DNA of 64,000 nucleotides, taken from NCBI GenBank assembly GCA_001936135.1, contig CP012812.1:620001-684000 (forward strand), read 5' to 3'. Source of the DNA: Saccharomycopsis fibuligera x Saccharomycopsis cf. fibuligera. Its lineage: Eukaryota > Ascomycota > Saccharomycetes > Ascoideales > Saccharomycopsidaceae. Of the stretch, positions 1-11,879 are shown in pieces (position 1 is the first letter of the stretch; every line of letters starts with the position of its first letter). The position numbers and the translations under genes are program-made. The notes under the pieces are model-generated. The model had not been told where the DNA came from and did no database searches. It saw only the letters and a program-made list of their open reading frames with translations.

Positions 1-1866
1 TGCTACCATCTTGTTCGATTTCTTCGTCGTAGATCTCACCGCTTGTCACTGTGAAAGTTGCGTCCTGCGCCTCAACAACAGCAGCAGCAGCAGCAGCAGC
101 AGAAGAAGTATTAGTAGCTGATTTATTAAGCAATTCAGATTGTTTCAATGTGGTTGGGTCACCATGCGGATACAAGTCATCATACTTTGGTAAATCATCT
201 TCGATAGCAGCGGGATCTGGAGCAGCAGTAGGTGTTTCAACAACAGTTGCTTCATGCTTTGCTTGGCCATTGCTAGAAAAGTTGTTACGGCCGGCACGGT
301 TGCGGTCATTATTATGATTATTGTATTCCTCATCTTCTTCATCATCAGCATTATCACTCTCACTTGGATCCATTAATAGATTTTCATCTGATCCATCATT
401 AGTAATAATATTTGGTGAAACAGTTTCTTGATGTTGCTCAACAACCATGCGAGAAACATGATATCTAAGATCATCTTCTTCAAGACTAGAAAGCGACGAA
501 ATAGAAGATGAACTAATCGATCTCAGAATTCCATAACCTGACTTGGCTAACGTATCATTATCGCTATCGCCATATGCTTTTCGGCTTTCCAACTCTCTAA
601 TCAATGCTCTAATCTGCAAATTGTTGGAAACTTGAGATGGTGTTAATCCAAATCCATTCTTCACAGTAGTATTGGCCTTAGCTCTAAAAAGCATCTTAAT
701 GATTTTGGCATGCCCTCCCAATGAGGCAAAATGCAATGGGGTAAAACCATTAGAGTCTTTGCAATTAACTCTAGCGCCACGGTTTATCAATGCACTAACC
801 ACTTTAGGCAAGCCTTTGAAACATGCCAAATGCAACATTGTTTGTTTTTCCTTAGTGCAGATTTGCCAATTTGGTGAAGAAACAGCATTTGGCAAATCAC
901 AAACACTAATCAACCTCAAGAGAAGATCTTCTTCTGCAGTGTCATAAAATGTCTTTAAAGTGTGTTCATTGATGTTGCCACTGCCGCCATTACTACCACC
1001 AGCAGCACTATTACCAACGCTGCCATTGTTAGTACTATTATTATTATTATTATTGTTATTGTTATTGTTATTGCTACCTCCATTGTTACCATCAAAAGAA
1101 TCATTTCCAACAATTCGTCTAGCAATATTTCTAGCATCTTCCAATTTACCATTCATCTTCAACCCAACAATCTGTAACGCTAATTCAATCAATTGTCTAT
1201 CAGTATCATCATTATACGTAAATATTTGGGAATGTTCATGTTTGCCAAATTGTTCGTTTAATTCAGTATTACCTTCCTCAGCTTCAAAAGAAACCAAAAC
1301 TTGCCCCGGTTTAGACGCTGGTGGCAAAAAAGTTACAATTGTACTTTCTGACCAACAGTGCGTGCCTAGGGCTTTAACATCACCAAATTTCACCTTGAGT
1401 CCAGGTCGGAAATTTATGCCCAATAGAGTGATTTCAATACCACCACGAATTGGACCTTCTGAAGGAATAACTTTTTGAATCATTGGCAAGTACGATGGTG
1501 CAAGCACTGAGCTTCCTGCGGGACTAGCCAATTGACTAGTAACATGGCTTGTAACTTGACTAGTCAATTGAACATTATTGTTGTTATTACTATGAGCATT
1601 GCCAAATCTTTGGTTATCAGCCTTGATGTAATTAGGCGATGAAAGAGACGTAAATGAAGTCAAAATTGCTGATGAATCGCCAGGAGATTTTGAAGTGTAT
1701 GCGGTAGATGAAGAAATAGCATTATCCGACAGAGGTGATAGTGAGTTTGGATCAAGCAACATTGAATGATTGTTGTATACATCGTTACCATTATGCCCAT
1801 TATTAATAAGTGGATTCACATCATTAGCTATTGAACCTCTACTGTTGATATTGTTTCTCATACTGA

Positions 1867-1914
<48 letters not shown>

Positions 1915-3949
1915 GGCCAACAAAGCTAGATGCTGACGAGAGTTTGGCACGTTTGATGGATTTGCTGTCAGAATTTCTATGATCTGATGATTCATCATCT
2001 AAGGATGGTGGAGTTATTGGGTTCATATCAATAGATTTTGCTCTTTTGCTGGCACAACTGCCTTTACGACTAGAAACGTCATTAGCGTCAGTGACACCAC
2101 CACTACCGCCTTCAACATTCTTTTTTCTATCCATAATCATTATGCTCTTGGAGAAGTTCTTACCAACAATTTCACCTTTATGATTTCTAAGAACAAATAA
2201 AAGCTTGAACCCTTTTTGAGCATGATGATGACGACAATAACAAACAATTCTAGCACTCAACTCTAGCTTACTAGAATTTTGCTCATTGAAGGATTCATCA
2301 GCATCTTTAGTTTGATTGCTGACATTACTATTATTGGCAGAGTCACTGTTGTCATTGTCATTACTTGAGCTTGAAAACCCAAAAAAGTTAAAACCATAAT
2401 TCTTGCCAAGGTTGCCATTTAATCTGAAACCATTCAAGCTCAAATTATTGCTCTTATAATCTGACGATGACGTTGGTGGAGGAAGACTGATGATTTCTTT
2501 GGAGTTGAAGATAATCGCCTTTTTTGGGATCACATCAATCCAGTTCAAACCGTCTTCACTCAAACCGTTTTTTCTTCTTGAAGCTCTCTTCAATTCTCTC
2601 TTGATACATTTGGAACAAATGTTGCACGATTTGAATTTTTCAGTCTGAAATAAACCATCAAACGTCAAGTCATTATCAGTGTTTTCGGTTACATTCTTGC
2701 CATTTGCATCTTTAGCAAGAGATTCGCTAACAACATAACAGTCCAAATACAACATTTGCTTTTTCAAATCATCAGAAAGACCGTCTAATCCATTCTTTAA
2801 GCAGAACTTCTTTTTAGCCACCAAATCAGTAGATAGGTACACCAAATAATTTTTAGGTTTTGGATGAATTTTGACATCTACTTTGATTTGAGTTTCTACT
2901 CTTGAAAAATCAGGCAATCCATCAATTTGTAATTTGAAAGGTAAGCCATCGGTGGAAGTTGGTCTAGAGTAGTCCATTTCTGGATCCCAAGTTAAGGCGT
3001 CCAAGGGCAAATACAAGTTTGGGGGTATCTGTTTCTTGATGACAGCCGGATTCTTCAAATCTTCATCTTTCACTACAAACCCTCCAAATTTAAGTTCTTT
3101 GAGTTGTTCCATTGCCTTCTCATACCTTTGAGATTCGGTCATTTCTTCATCATCATTTATCTCAATTTTGCCATTATTGATGGTTTGATTATCGCTACCA
3201 TTGTTAGTCAATTTGGAAATTGATTCTGGAGAAGAAATTAAAGATTGCAAAGCATTATTATTGTTGAGTTCAAAGGGTAGCAATGTATTGTGATCTAAAT
3301 CTTGTTGAAAATCAAACTGATGATTATCATTGTTGTTGTTATTGTTAGTGTTGATTAAGTCATTACTATTGCCGATACCATTCAACGTTTTATGATCTAA
3401 CCCCTGAGCAAGATTATGTGTCTCTGTTGTGATTGAAGTTGCAGAGGAAACGGAATCATTAGCATGGGAACTGGTGCTGTCATTATTACTATCATTATTT
3501 TGACTGTTGCTATTTGGATTGGTATTAATGTTTTTATTACTATTGCTAGATATACCAAAACTTTCTGGATTTGGCGAAGCAGTGTATCTATTGATATGGC
3601 TGTCTGATGGAGCAGAAGTGGTGAAGTTGTTTAGTATTGAGTCTATTTCCATTTCGTCTATATTATGGCCGATATTACTAGCATCGGCATGATTGCTGAC
3701 ACCGTCAGTTGCGTCAGTTGAAAAATATGATCCAAACAAGTTGTCAGAGTCGGTAGTCGGTTTGGATAGTGAATCATAGAGAAACTGATCTAGCGCATTA
3801 TTAGTGCTGTTATTATTATTGTTATTGTTATTATTATGATTATTATTGCTGTTGCTACTGCTTGTATTGTTAATGTTATTGCTGTTGTTATGGCTGGCTT
3901 CGTGATCGCAAGCTTCTTCTACTTTGATCATCTCTGTCATCGGGGACAT
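1..3949 (-). CDS. SPT23: SPT23/MGA2-like membrane-tethered transcription factor (partial, C-terminus off window)
   Basis: About 1,316 codons are visible from ATG (3949-3947) to the left edge with no stop, so the C-terminus is missing. A conserved region at about residues 310-390 is followed by a basic Cys-containing stretch near 446 (NICSKCIKRELKRASRRK). An IPT/TIG domain lies at about 820-890 (PSEGPIRGGIEITLLGINF), and ankyrin repeats at about 1000-1115 (TMLHLACFKG, GFTPLHFASLGGH). This order is that of Spt23/Mga2. In S. cerevisiae these are ER-membrane precursors, released by ubiquitin/proteasome processing, that activate the desaturase gene OLE1 when membranes are too saturated. The family's C-terminal membrane anchor would lie beyond the edge and cannot be checked. 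Asn runs, the longest encoded at about 1865-1912, are inserted between domains. CUG-clade yeasts usually have one gene for the Spt23/Mga2 pair, so the symbol is a convention. Confidence 0.88.
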
Positions 3950-5756
3950 TATAGTCGAGAAATATGGCTATTACTGATGATTGAAAGTTGATAAAGTTGG
4001 TGTGAAGTCAATCAATCCCCTTGTTTAATTGGTTTTCTGGAAAGCAAAAAAAAAAAAAAAAAAAAAAAACTCGCTTAGCGGAGCAAGAAGGGAGTGACTA
4101 ACGTTGGATCGGTGGTTGGCTCGATCGTTGGACGGTTGGACGGTTGGAGCGCGGGCGCTTAGTGTGGAACGGAATGATATGGGATCTAATATCGACGGGA
4201 CTGTAGAATGATAATGGGAATTGAATACAATGCAGTACCATAGAGTCAACTCACGATGCTTTGAGTTGCTATTGTTTGGTGACTGGTGACTTGGTATAAA
4301 ATATTGCAATAGGGATCCAAAATGCGAATTGTGTCAAATATAAACAAAAAAGACTGCCCGGCGCGAAAACAAAAACCACTGAAGCTGAGCGAAGTAACAA
4401 GGAGTTGAAGAGAAACTGGAAAAAGAGGCAAAAAAGAAAAAAAGTAAAAAAAAAAAGGAAAAAAAAGTAAAGCAGTTTTGGTTGGTAATTTGGGTTTCCG
4501 CAGTCACCCGGCTCTTGAGCTTTCAGTTGAGCGTATTTTTGCGCTGCCGCTCAACAAACGGGTTAAATTGTAGTGGAACAACGCCTGAGTGTGCATTATT
4601 ATTATGGCGCTCGATGCTGAACAAAAGCATTGATGTTGGAACTGTTGAGCTGTTCAGCAAATACTGAGCCATCAATGTATGTTTTCTGGGATTGTAAACA
4701 TTGTATGTAATATTGCAGGGGCCATTCATTGCCAATGCCATTGCAATTGCAATTGCAATTGCCACTGCGCACGACGAGCTCGCGCGCTTGAGTTCTCGGG
4801 TGATCCAACTGGGTTTTCACTTTCCTATCACGGCATACAGGAGTGGTGGTTCCAAGGATTGGTGCTTTAAATTTTTATTTTTTTTGTTTTAAAAAAAAAA
4901 ATTCGCGCTACACAAGTTACTCAATTTTGAATCAGCCGTAGAGCTTTGCAAAACCAAAAGCCCTACTTGGGTTATAAAGTTATGCTTTTGTTGCGCAATC
5001 TTTGAAATTTTTTATAGATGTATATGTCTTGTTATCACCTCCCAGTCAAGCTTTGTTGCCAATCTTAGTTGACAGTTATTTTCACTTGTCTTGCTTGTTA
5101 TTGCCGTTCATTTCGAAACGATATAAACTTAAGGTTGGGGCAATATTGTGTATGTATGGTGTTGTGTACTGTGGATGGTATGATCTTAAGGGCGAGGAAG
5201 GTTAGGTTTGTAACTCGGCATGCGTGCCTTTTTCCCCATAGCGTAGCATAATACCATAGCTGAAACAATTGAATCAATTAATTATTTACTTGCGTACTTA
5301 CTTACTTACTCACTCACTCACTTACTCACTTACTTACCTACCTACTCACTCAAACCACAGTCAGCCGTAAGTCAATCACAATAACAGACTGGTAGCAGAC
5401 TGATAACTAGAAGCCGGATTTTGGGCACTTTTCAGGCTTGCGGCGGGCTTTAGGAAAAAGACTGAAAACCGCTCTCCTACGGCGGACGGACGGACGGACG
5501 GTTTTTCCGCAGAGTGCTGTAATGGAGTTTCCGTGCTGTTAGGTGCCCCTGAAAAATGAAGTCAGCCCTGACCTTACAGTAAGAAAAAAGAAATAAAAAA
5601 AAAAAAAAAATATTTCAACATCAGAGTAAAATAGTACTGTAGAACTGCAGAGCATAGATACAAGCCAACCATAATACACACTCACCCAGCGTCAAACTTT
5701 TCCGGTCAGCTCAAGAACACTAGCTTGCTTTCTGACATTACTGTTGTTCAGACCAA
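3950..5756. promoter_or_regulatory. Divergent intergenic region, SPT23 / IFM1
   Basis: No convincing gene is present; the small open frames are short and of low complexity. It holds an A tract near 4047-4070, a CAATTG-type repeat at about 4741-4763, TTAC/TCAC tetranucleotide repeats at 5295-5352, and GGAC repeated about four times at 5484-5501. It must contain the promoters of both flanking genes. I cannot assign specific factor sites. Confidence 0.6.
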
Positions 5757-7934
5757 ATGTTCTCCAAAAGTTTGACTGTAGAGTGTTTTGCTGCTTTGCG
5801 CCGCCTGGTGCTGGTCACCAGTAGTACTGCTCATCGGGCATCAACTCCAATACTATCCCATAGGTTCAGCCACAATACTAATCGCTGTCAGCAGGCTGTA
5901 CAAGCTAGAGCCTTCTCGCACTCTCGCACGTTTCAAGCCTCTGCTAATTCAAAATCAAAATCAAAATCAAAATCAAAATCACAATCACAATCGCCAGCTA
6001 AATCATCACCATCAAACAAAAAATCAATCACCTTATCTGCCTTCATTTCCGTTGCCAATCTCGCTAACCAGTTGAACATCAGATACACCTCTCTAGTAAA
6101 GGCTCTCAAAGACCTCGGATTCGATGACTCTCAAGTAGGGCACGACTATATCCTCGACAATGAGACTGCGTCCTTAGTTGCTGAGGAATTCAATTATCGC
6201 GTTACGAATTCCCAATCTCAAAGCGATGCGAAGTACGACGTTTTCAAATCACCACCATGCCTGGACCCGAAACGGCTCAAGCCAAGGCCACCAATTGTCA
6301 CGATTATGGGACATGTGGATCATGGCAAGACGACCATCTTGGACCATTTGAGAAAATCCAGCATTGTCAAAGGCGAATTCGGCGGCATTACACAACATAT
6401 CGGTGCCTTTAGCGTCAAGACTCCCGTTTCTCAGAAACTCATTACGTTTTTGGATACGCCTGGCCATGCGGCGTTCTTGAAAATGAGAGAAAGAGGCGCC
6501 AATGTCACGGATATAGTGGTGCTTGTTGTTGCTGCTGACGACTCCGTCAAGCCACAGACGATCGAAGCCATCAAGCACTGTCAGAAATACAACGCTAACG
6601 TAATCATCGCGATCAACAAGTGCGACAAGCCAGACGCTCAACCAAAGCTAGTGTTGAACGATTTAGCAGCAAACGGCATCTACACCGAAGAGTACGGCGG
6701 CGATATTCAAGTTGTTCAAGTCAGTGGGCTAACTGGCTTGAATATGGATAAATTGGAAGAAGAAATCATCACTTTGGCCGAGGTGTTAGACTTGAAAGCC
6801 GAGTTTTCTCCCGCTGGAGGCGCTGGTGTTGAAGGCCATGTTATCGAGTCCCAAGTCAAGAAGGGAGCCGGTAATGTTGCCACGGTGCTCGTCACTCGCG
6901 GGACTTTGAAAAATGGGTCAATTTTGGTAGCGGGCCAAACTTGGTGTAAAGTGAAATCGCTCAAGAATGAGTTTGACCAACCGGTGAAGCTAGCCACTCC
7001 GGCAACCCCGGTTGAAGTCTACGGGTGGAAAGAATTGCCAGAATCCGGTGACTTGGTCCTCGAGGTGAAAAAGGAAGCAAAGGCAAAATCAGTTTGCGAG
7101 TATAGGATCCAAAGGGCTAAAGATGAGCAAAAGTTCAATGATTTGGAAAACATCAACAAGTCGCGTATGCAGCAAAAGCAGCAGCTTGAACGCGAGGAAA
7201 AATTGAAGGAATTGCTCAAGTACGGGCTCAGTAAGGAAGACTTGAAGCAAAAGGAATTGGAACTATTTGGGTCCCCTGAAGATGAAGCTTCCGCGGATGG
7301 AAAAACCAAAGAAGTGCCATTCATTATCAAGGCTGATGTTAGCGGGTCCGCAGAAGCAATTGTTGAGAGCATTGGCGGTATTGGAAACGAGGAAGTGAAA
7401 CCAGTGATTTTGTACGAAGAAGTGAACGCTCCCAACGAGTCTGATATAGATCGCGCTGAGGCTGCAGGAGCAACGATCGTTTGCTTCAATGTCAACGTCA
7501 GCAAAGATGTTCTTTCGAACGCTGAAAAAAGAGGAGTGAAAATTGTGCAGTTCACCGTCATTTATCACTTGATTGAAGAAGTCAGTGATATCTTGTCGAG
7601 CTACTTGAAACCAATCACGGAGACTACGGTGTTGGGGCAAGTCGACATCAAGGCAATATTCACCATCACCAACCCCAAGACCAAGAAGAAGTTCAAGATC
7701 GCGGGCAGTAAAGTTGCAAGTGGAGTTATCCTGAGAAACTCGAAGGCGATCGTGAAGAGAAATGAATTGGTGGTTTTCAAAGGAGAGTTGAACGGCATCA
7801 AGCAGGGAAAAGAAGACGTTGAGGAAGTTAGAAAGGGGTCGGAATGCGGTGTGCAGTTTAAGAATTGGGAGGATTTCCAGGAGAACGATGTGGTGGAGGT
7901 GTATGAGGAGAAGGAGGTGCCTAGACACTTGTAA
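5757..7934 (+). CDS. IFM1: Mitochondrial translation initiation factor IF-2
   Basis: A 725-aa GTPase that delivers initiator tRNA to the mitochondrial ribosome. The first ~55 residues are rich in Arg/Ser/Ala and lack acidic residues, as in a mitochondrial targeting sequence; a Lys-Ser/Gln-Ser repeat follows. An IF2 N-terminal-type helical segment lies at about 94-145 ([20 protein letters not shown]). The G domain has G1 GHVDHGKTT at 185, [13 protein letters not shown] at 233 and NKCD at 287. Later come IF-2 domains 2-4, with [20 protein letters not shown] and [11 protein letters not shown]. The end, KEVPRHL, resembles the recalled yeast Ifm1 end, VRVPRYL. Four CTG codons are used, all in the leader or at weakly conserved sites. 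The ATG at 5757 is the one giving the targeting leader. Confidence 0.95.
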   Translation: MFSKSLTVECFAALRRLVLVTSSTAHRASTPILSHRFSHNTNRCQQAVQARAFSHSRTFQASANSKSKSKSKSKSQSQSPAKSSPSNKKSITLSAFISVANLANQLNIRYTSLVKALKDLGFDDSQVGHDYILDNETASLVAEEFNYRVTNSQSQSDAKYDVFKSPPCLDPKRLKPRPPIVTIMGHVDHGKTTILDHLRKSSIVKGEFGGITQHIGAFSVKTPVSQKLITFLDTPGHAAFLKMRERGANVTDIVVLVVAADDSVKPQTIEAIKHCQKYNANVIIAINKCDKPDAQPKLVLNDLAANGIYTEEYGGDIQVVQVSGLTGLNMDKLEEEIITLAEVLDLKAEFSPAGGAGVEGHVIESQVKKGAGNVATVLVTRGTLKNGSILVAGQTWCKVKSLKNEFDQPVKLATPATPVEVYGWKELPESGDLVLEVKKEAKAKSVCEYRIQRAKDEQKFNDLENINKSRMQQKQQLEREEKLKELLKYGLSKEDLKQKELELFGSPEDEASADGKTKEVPFIIKADVSGSAEAIVESIGGIGNEEVKPVILYEEVNAPNESDIDRAEAAGATIVCFNVNVSKDVLSNAEKRGVKIVQFTVIYHLIEEVSDILSSYLKPITETTVLGQVDIKAIFTITNPKTKKKFKIAGSKVASGVILRNSKAIVKRNELVVFKGELNGIKQGKEDVEEVRKGSECGVQFKNWEDFQENDVVEVYEEKEVPRHL

Positions 7935-7971
7935 TGACGTATTACAAAATAGCAATGACACTACAAGGAAC

Positions 7972-8002
<31 letters not shown>

Positions 8003-8341
8003 AGTTCTTGGTTAGACTGTATATATTCACTCTGCTGTAATGAACTGGCAGCAGAGAAAACATAACGTATAGCAAGCATATAGCATGCAACATGGTAAAT
8101 AAATTAAACGCAAAATAGACAAAAGTTAGCCAAAAGGTGAAATAGTCAAGCTAGAGATTGTTTATGAAATATATATAAAAAAGAGGTGTAATAAAACAAG
8201 GCGGTAGAATGGTAAGACAATAATAGTAATAATAATAAATTTACATAGCAAAACTGAAGAGCAAGATATATATCGCTTTAGATCAGACAAGACAAGATAA
8301 AAACAGCTCAGAAAATGACACAAAACGTCGGTTGGTCAGCT
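7935..8341. terminator. Convergent 3' intergenic region
   Basis: Between the convergent IFM1 and the small minus-strand gene. It has a long A tract at about 7972-7999 and AT-rich sequence with TATATA elements suited to 3'-end formation for both genes. No gene is seen. Confidence 0.45.
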
Positions 8342-8776
8342 TTAGTCCAAATAGCGCTCATAAGTGCCCTTCAACGTCTCCATCAAATAGTCGGCTTCTG
8401 CTCTAATCAAAAGCAACGTATTCTGGAAAGCAGGGCTCTCAAGAGGCGCTTCCCTGCTGTCCGTGTAATATCCACAAGACATGCAAATGTCACTATAGTC
8501 CTCGCTTGCTGGCTCTAAGCAATTGTAATAGTATAGGCCGCTCAATTGGTCTCTGAGTTCTGCAACTGCATTTGCATCTGCGCTAGGGCTAGTTTGAGCG
8601 GCTCGCAAAAAGTCAAAGACGTACTGCTCGGCTTCGAGGTTGAGTTTCGTCATGCGTCGGACTTGATAGTATAGGTCGTTTAGGATGGGGTTGTTTAGGC
8701 GTTGGATTCGTTCTAGAAGGTTGGGGTACTTGTTGCCAAGGAATCCGTGGTACCTGGGGAGGTTGGCGGTTGACAT
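8342..8776 (-). CDS. Small protein of unknown function, 144 aa
   Basis: A complete reading frame from ATG at 8776. The protein begins MSTANLPRYHGFLGNKYPNL and is mostly helical in character, with even charge and no low-complexity run. The central part (RIQRLNNPILNDLYYQV, LNLEAEQYVFDFLRAA) and the C-terminal part (LLLIRAEADYLMETLKGTYE) look like amphipathic helices. There is one CMSC pair but no full zinc-binding set. I see no signal peptide or membrane segment. I do not recognise the family. The balanced composition in a repeat-rich genome argues that it is a real gene. It is convergent with IFM1 and followed upstream by the long gene-free stretch. Confidence 0.6.
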   Translation of the reverse strand: MSTANLPRYHGFLGNKYPNLLERIQRLNNPILNDLYYQVRRMTKLNLEAEQYVFDFLRAAQTSPSADANAVAELRDQLSGLYYYNCLEPASEDYSDICMSCGYYTDSREAPLESPAFQNTLLLIRAEADYLMETLKGTYERYLD

Positions 8777-11700
8777 GCTGGGAAAGCTGGATCAAAATTT
8801 GTGGTGGGATTTTGTCGTTGGAATGTGATGATTCAAAGACGGACGGGGAAAGATTTTAGTGTACTTGGTAAACACTGTGAGTGGCAATTGAGATTGTAAT
8901 GAAAATACTTTTGCTGGCAATCAAAGGTATTCTAGATAGATAGTCTTTAGAATTGGCAATATTTGCTGTGTGCTTGATCTGGGTGTATAAAGTAAATGTA
9001 TGAATCGACTGTGTGCTAATAACGATGACGAGGATAAAGCTGAAGGCATGCTAGCGCCAAATGGAGAAGCAGGTAAATTTTGGCCAGCGCACTATTACTT
9101 GGATATGCTATCTGCGATCAAGCGGTAATGTTCTGTGTGTTGCAAGCTACAAAAACCCTTGCTTGTGAAAAAGAATCGATCAGATCTTCAGCGGCTTGAA
9201 CCAGCTTTTGGTGAGCCAAGAAGATGAAGTGAAAACGGTGGAAGAGCGAAGAAGAGGTGGACTGGACAATGAGAAGCTTGTAGAGCGGAAATGACGTTAA
9301 TATTTATGTTGAATATGAGTGAAAGAAAATTTGAAAATTGGGATCTGAAAATCTGAAAATTTGAGTGTCCGAATGTTTTTCTTTTCTTTTTTTTTTTTTT
9401 TTGTTTTGTTTTGTTTCGAGTGTGAGTGTTAGTGATGCCGCATTGGCAGGTTTTATACCGATGAGTGGGATGGGATGGGATGGGATGGGTGAGTAAATTA
9501 ATGAGTGTTCCAGATGCTCTGAGTCCCTGTGGAAGAAACAGAAAAGGAATTGGAAAGTCTTGAGAAGGGTCCAGAGTGTTTCTCTAGGATTGCTGAGCTG
9601 TTGAGGCAACGTTGTTGTAGTTATTTACTGATAGTTGAAGAGATGCATCGATGTAGTTATAATAGTTTATAATAGTTTACTAGCGCATGCACTGAGGGCT
9701 GAAGTACGTAGTCTTCCTGAGTGTCTGCCACGGCAGCCGTAAGCGACACTCATAACGCTCTCAACCGCACTGATCAGCAGCCAACGGTGCCCACGCACAG
9801 ATGTCGCTTGCCGCTGTCGACTATGGAATAATAGGGAAAAACTGAAGCGAGACCCCCTCCTGGAGAATTGACTTTTGGTTCTGCGATATTCTAAACAAGT
9901 TGCAATAATGCTAAGCGAGGCCTCGGGTGAGGCGAATAGGCAGCCAATGGGCAGCTTACAGCGACAGGCACTAGCGAGCCAGCGGAAACTAGCAGGAAAG
10001 CTTTGCGAAAGGACGACTGGGCGCCGGCCGTTATTCTGCGCTACAGGAAAAAAAACACTAATTTATTCGAGATTACTTATTCGATGGCAAAAAATGTTGG
10101 TATTGCACGCGGATTACAACAACGTCGTATATTCAGGAAGCAGCAGTTGCGGCAGCCAGGGCGCCGCAAAATTGATTTGAAAGCGCTCTGAGCTGCGGTT
10201 ATACAGCTTTCAAAATTCTTGAAATATGTCTTGAGCCATGATACATGGCTGAAATTTGCAGTAAGCTAATGACGCGCTAGTCTTTTTTTTTTTTTTTTTT
10301 TCCATTCATACTCTAGTTTTCAATTTCTGGTTTCGTTTTGAACGGCGGCTGCTACCATCTAGGTTTGTTCGTCTGGATGACGCCGGTATATATAATATGT
10401 TGCTTAGTTCTTCTTGACTTTACCGTTTGTAGCTAGCTATAGCTGGCTGGCGGCCTAGCTGCAGGAGCACAGGTTAATGAGGATGGAGGATGTCTTACTA
10501 CCTTGTCTTATTAGAGCCATAACAAAGAAAGAGTCGTATGCCAGCATGGTAAACCAGCGGTCTATATATGGCAATGAGCCATTCACGGTGCTCAATATGG
10601 CAATACTTCAATATCAAAATTCGGGTCCCAGACAGCCTCCAAACGATCGTTATCTTGAGATCGCTATTTCTTGCTGCTTTGATGATGCGCTACAATGCAA
10701 GGGCAGCGACTAGCGAGCGCTTCACAGAGAAAGCCACTTTAGAACATCACGACGAGGTCTAGAAGACATTGCGCTCAAGGGAACTTTCAGTTATGCCAAC
10801 AGAAAGCAAACTGGTATGGAGCAGGATACAGATGGCACAATATGCCAGATGCGGTTTCTCCCGGCTCAGCTCCCCCCCCCCCCAATCGTAGTTCTGCCGC
10901 ATTTCGAAATCACACAGTCTCTATTCCCAGCTGCAGCTAGCCAGCTGGTCACCGGCATAAACTGACCATTTCACGTTCTTATCCTCGCAATGGACGCTTG
11001 TGTCAGTCAGTCAGTCAGTCAGTCAATCAGTCAGTGGTTAGGTTATCATATGGTAATTATCCATGTGTGACCAACCGCCTTGCTGTGCTCCGCAGTGTTA
11101 GCTGGTGCTAGCTGGTGCTAGCTGGTCCTTAGTGGCGCTCCACTCGCTCATCGCTGGCCGGGGCCCCACGACACTGCCACAGTTTGCCGCATTAGCACAT
11201 GCATGTGGCACTGCAGACAGACAGCCAGACACAGACAGGAACCATTTGGATGGGTCTTACTGCACTATTAAACGTATTTTCCCAGTCACGTTTTCCTGAG
11301 TCGATAGCGAGTCACACGGCAAGAAAGTTTGAATTACTCATCCACGAACGCAGCAGCTTACCGCTTACGGAGTCTGACTCTTTTTACCTATCTCTATTTC
11401 TCACTTTTCGTTCTTTCGTCTTGTGAATAAACTCTAAAGCACACAATTCAAACAAACACACCAAACTCTCTCTTTCTCTTTTTTTTTCTCTCTTCATCTG
11501 ATTTTCTTGCTCTTCATAATATATATAAATCCCTCAATTTCCTCCTCCTCCACACTCAATTAAAGGACCCCGTTGTTGTTGTTGTTCTTTTATACCGCTC
11601 CTTTCCGCACACGCATCCACCGCTTAAAATTTCCAACCTTAAGCTCTCGAGGCTGATCCCGCTTCCGGAATTTTTTCTCTTTTTTCACTTTACTCTCTTT

Positions 11701-11879
11701 TACTTTTTTTCCTTTTTATTTTTTTTTTTTTTTTTTTTTTTTTGCTTTTCGTGAACATTTCATTTCCCGAGAAAACATATTTGATTCAAGAGTCTCGCTG
11801 TGAATCATAATCTGGCTAGTCACCGCCCTCGCAAGCAAGCTATAGCACACATATACTCCAATTATCAGAAATCACAAAA
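8777..11879. other. 3.1 kb gene-free stretch upstream of HOM3
   Basis: No open frame here has coding character. About 9700-11300 looks richer in G+C than the surrounding flanks. It holds a TGGGA repeat (9466-9490), an inverted pair GAGTGTC/GACACTC (9719-9725 and 9745-9751), a run of 12 C (10872-10883), a GTCA repeat (11002-11035), and a recurring AGCTGG-type motif near 10431-10452, 10929-10947 and 11096-11128. The last ~600 bp carry Gcn4-like half sites and pyrimidine-rich promoter sequence for HOM3. I found no tRNA boxes. The rest is unexplained. Confidence 0.5.
11297..11380. promoter_or_regulatory. Cluster of Gcn4-like TGACTC half sites upstream of HOM3
   Basis: TGAGTC at 11297-11302, GAGTCA at 11309-11314 and TGACTC at 11375-11380. 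Each is five or six bases of the Gcn4 consensus TGASTCA. They lie 500-585 bp before the HOM3 ATG. HOM3 is a known Gcn4 target in S. cerevisiae; binding here is an inference. Confidence 0.35.

Noticed and set aside
1863-1912. Poly-Leu plus-strand frame, and similar frames at 960-1160 and 28640-28860
   Set aside because: Shadows of Asn repeats in genes on the other strand or in another frame.
3925-3937. Match to the U6 snRNA ACAGAGATGATCA segment (minus strand)
   Set aside because: It lies within the first codons of SPT23 (MTEMIKVEE) and the following bases do not continue as U6. Chance match.
8777-11879. tRNA or LTR remnants in the long gap
   Set aside because: No A/B-box pair, no GGTTCGANNCC-like element, and no terminal repeats were found by eye.
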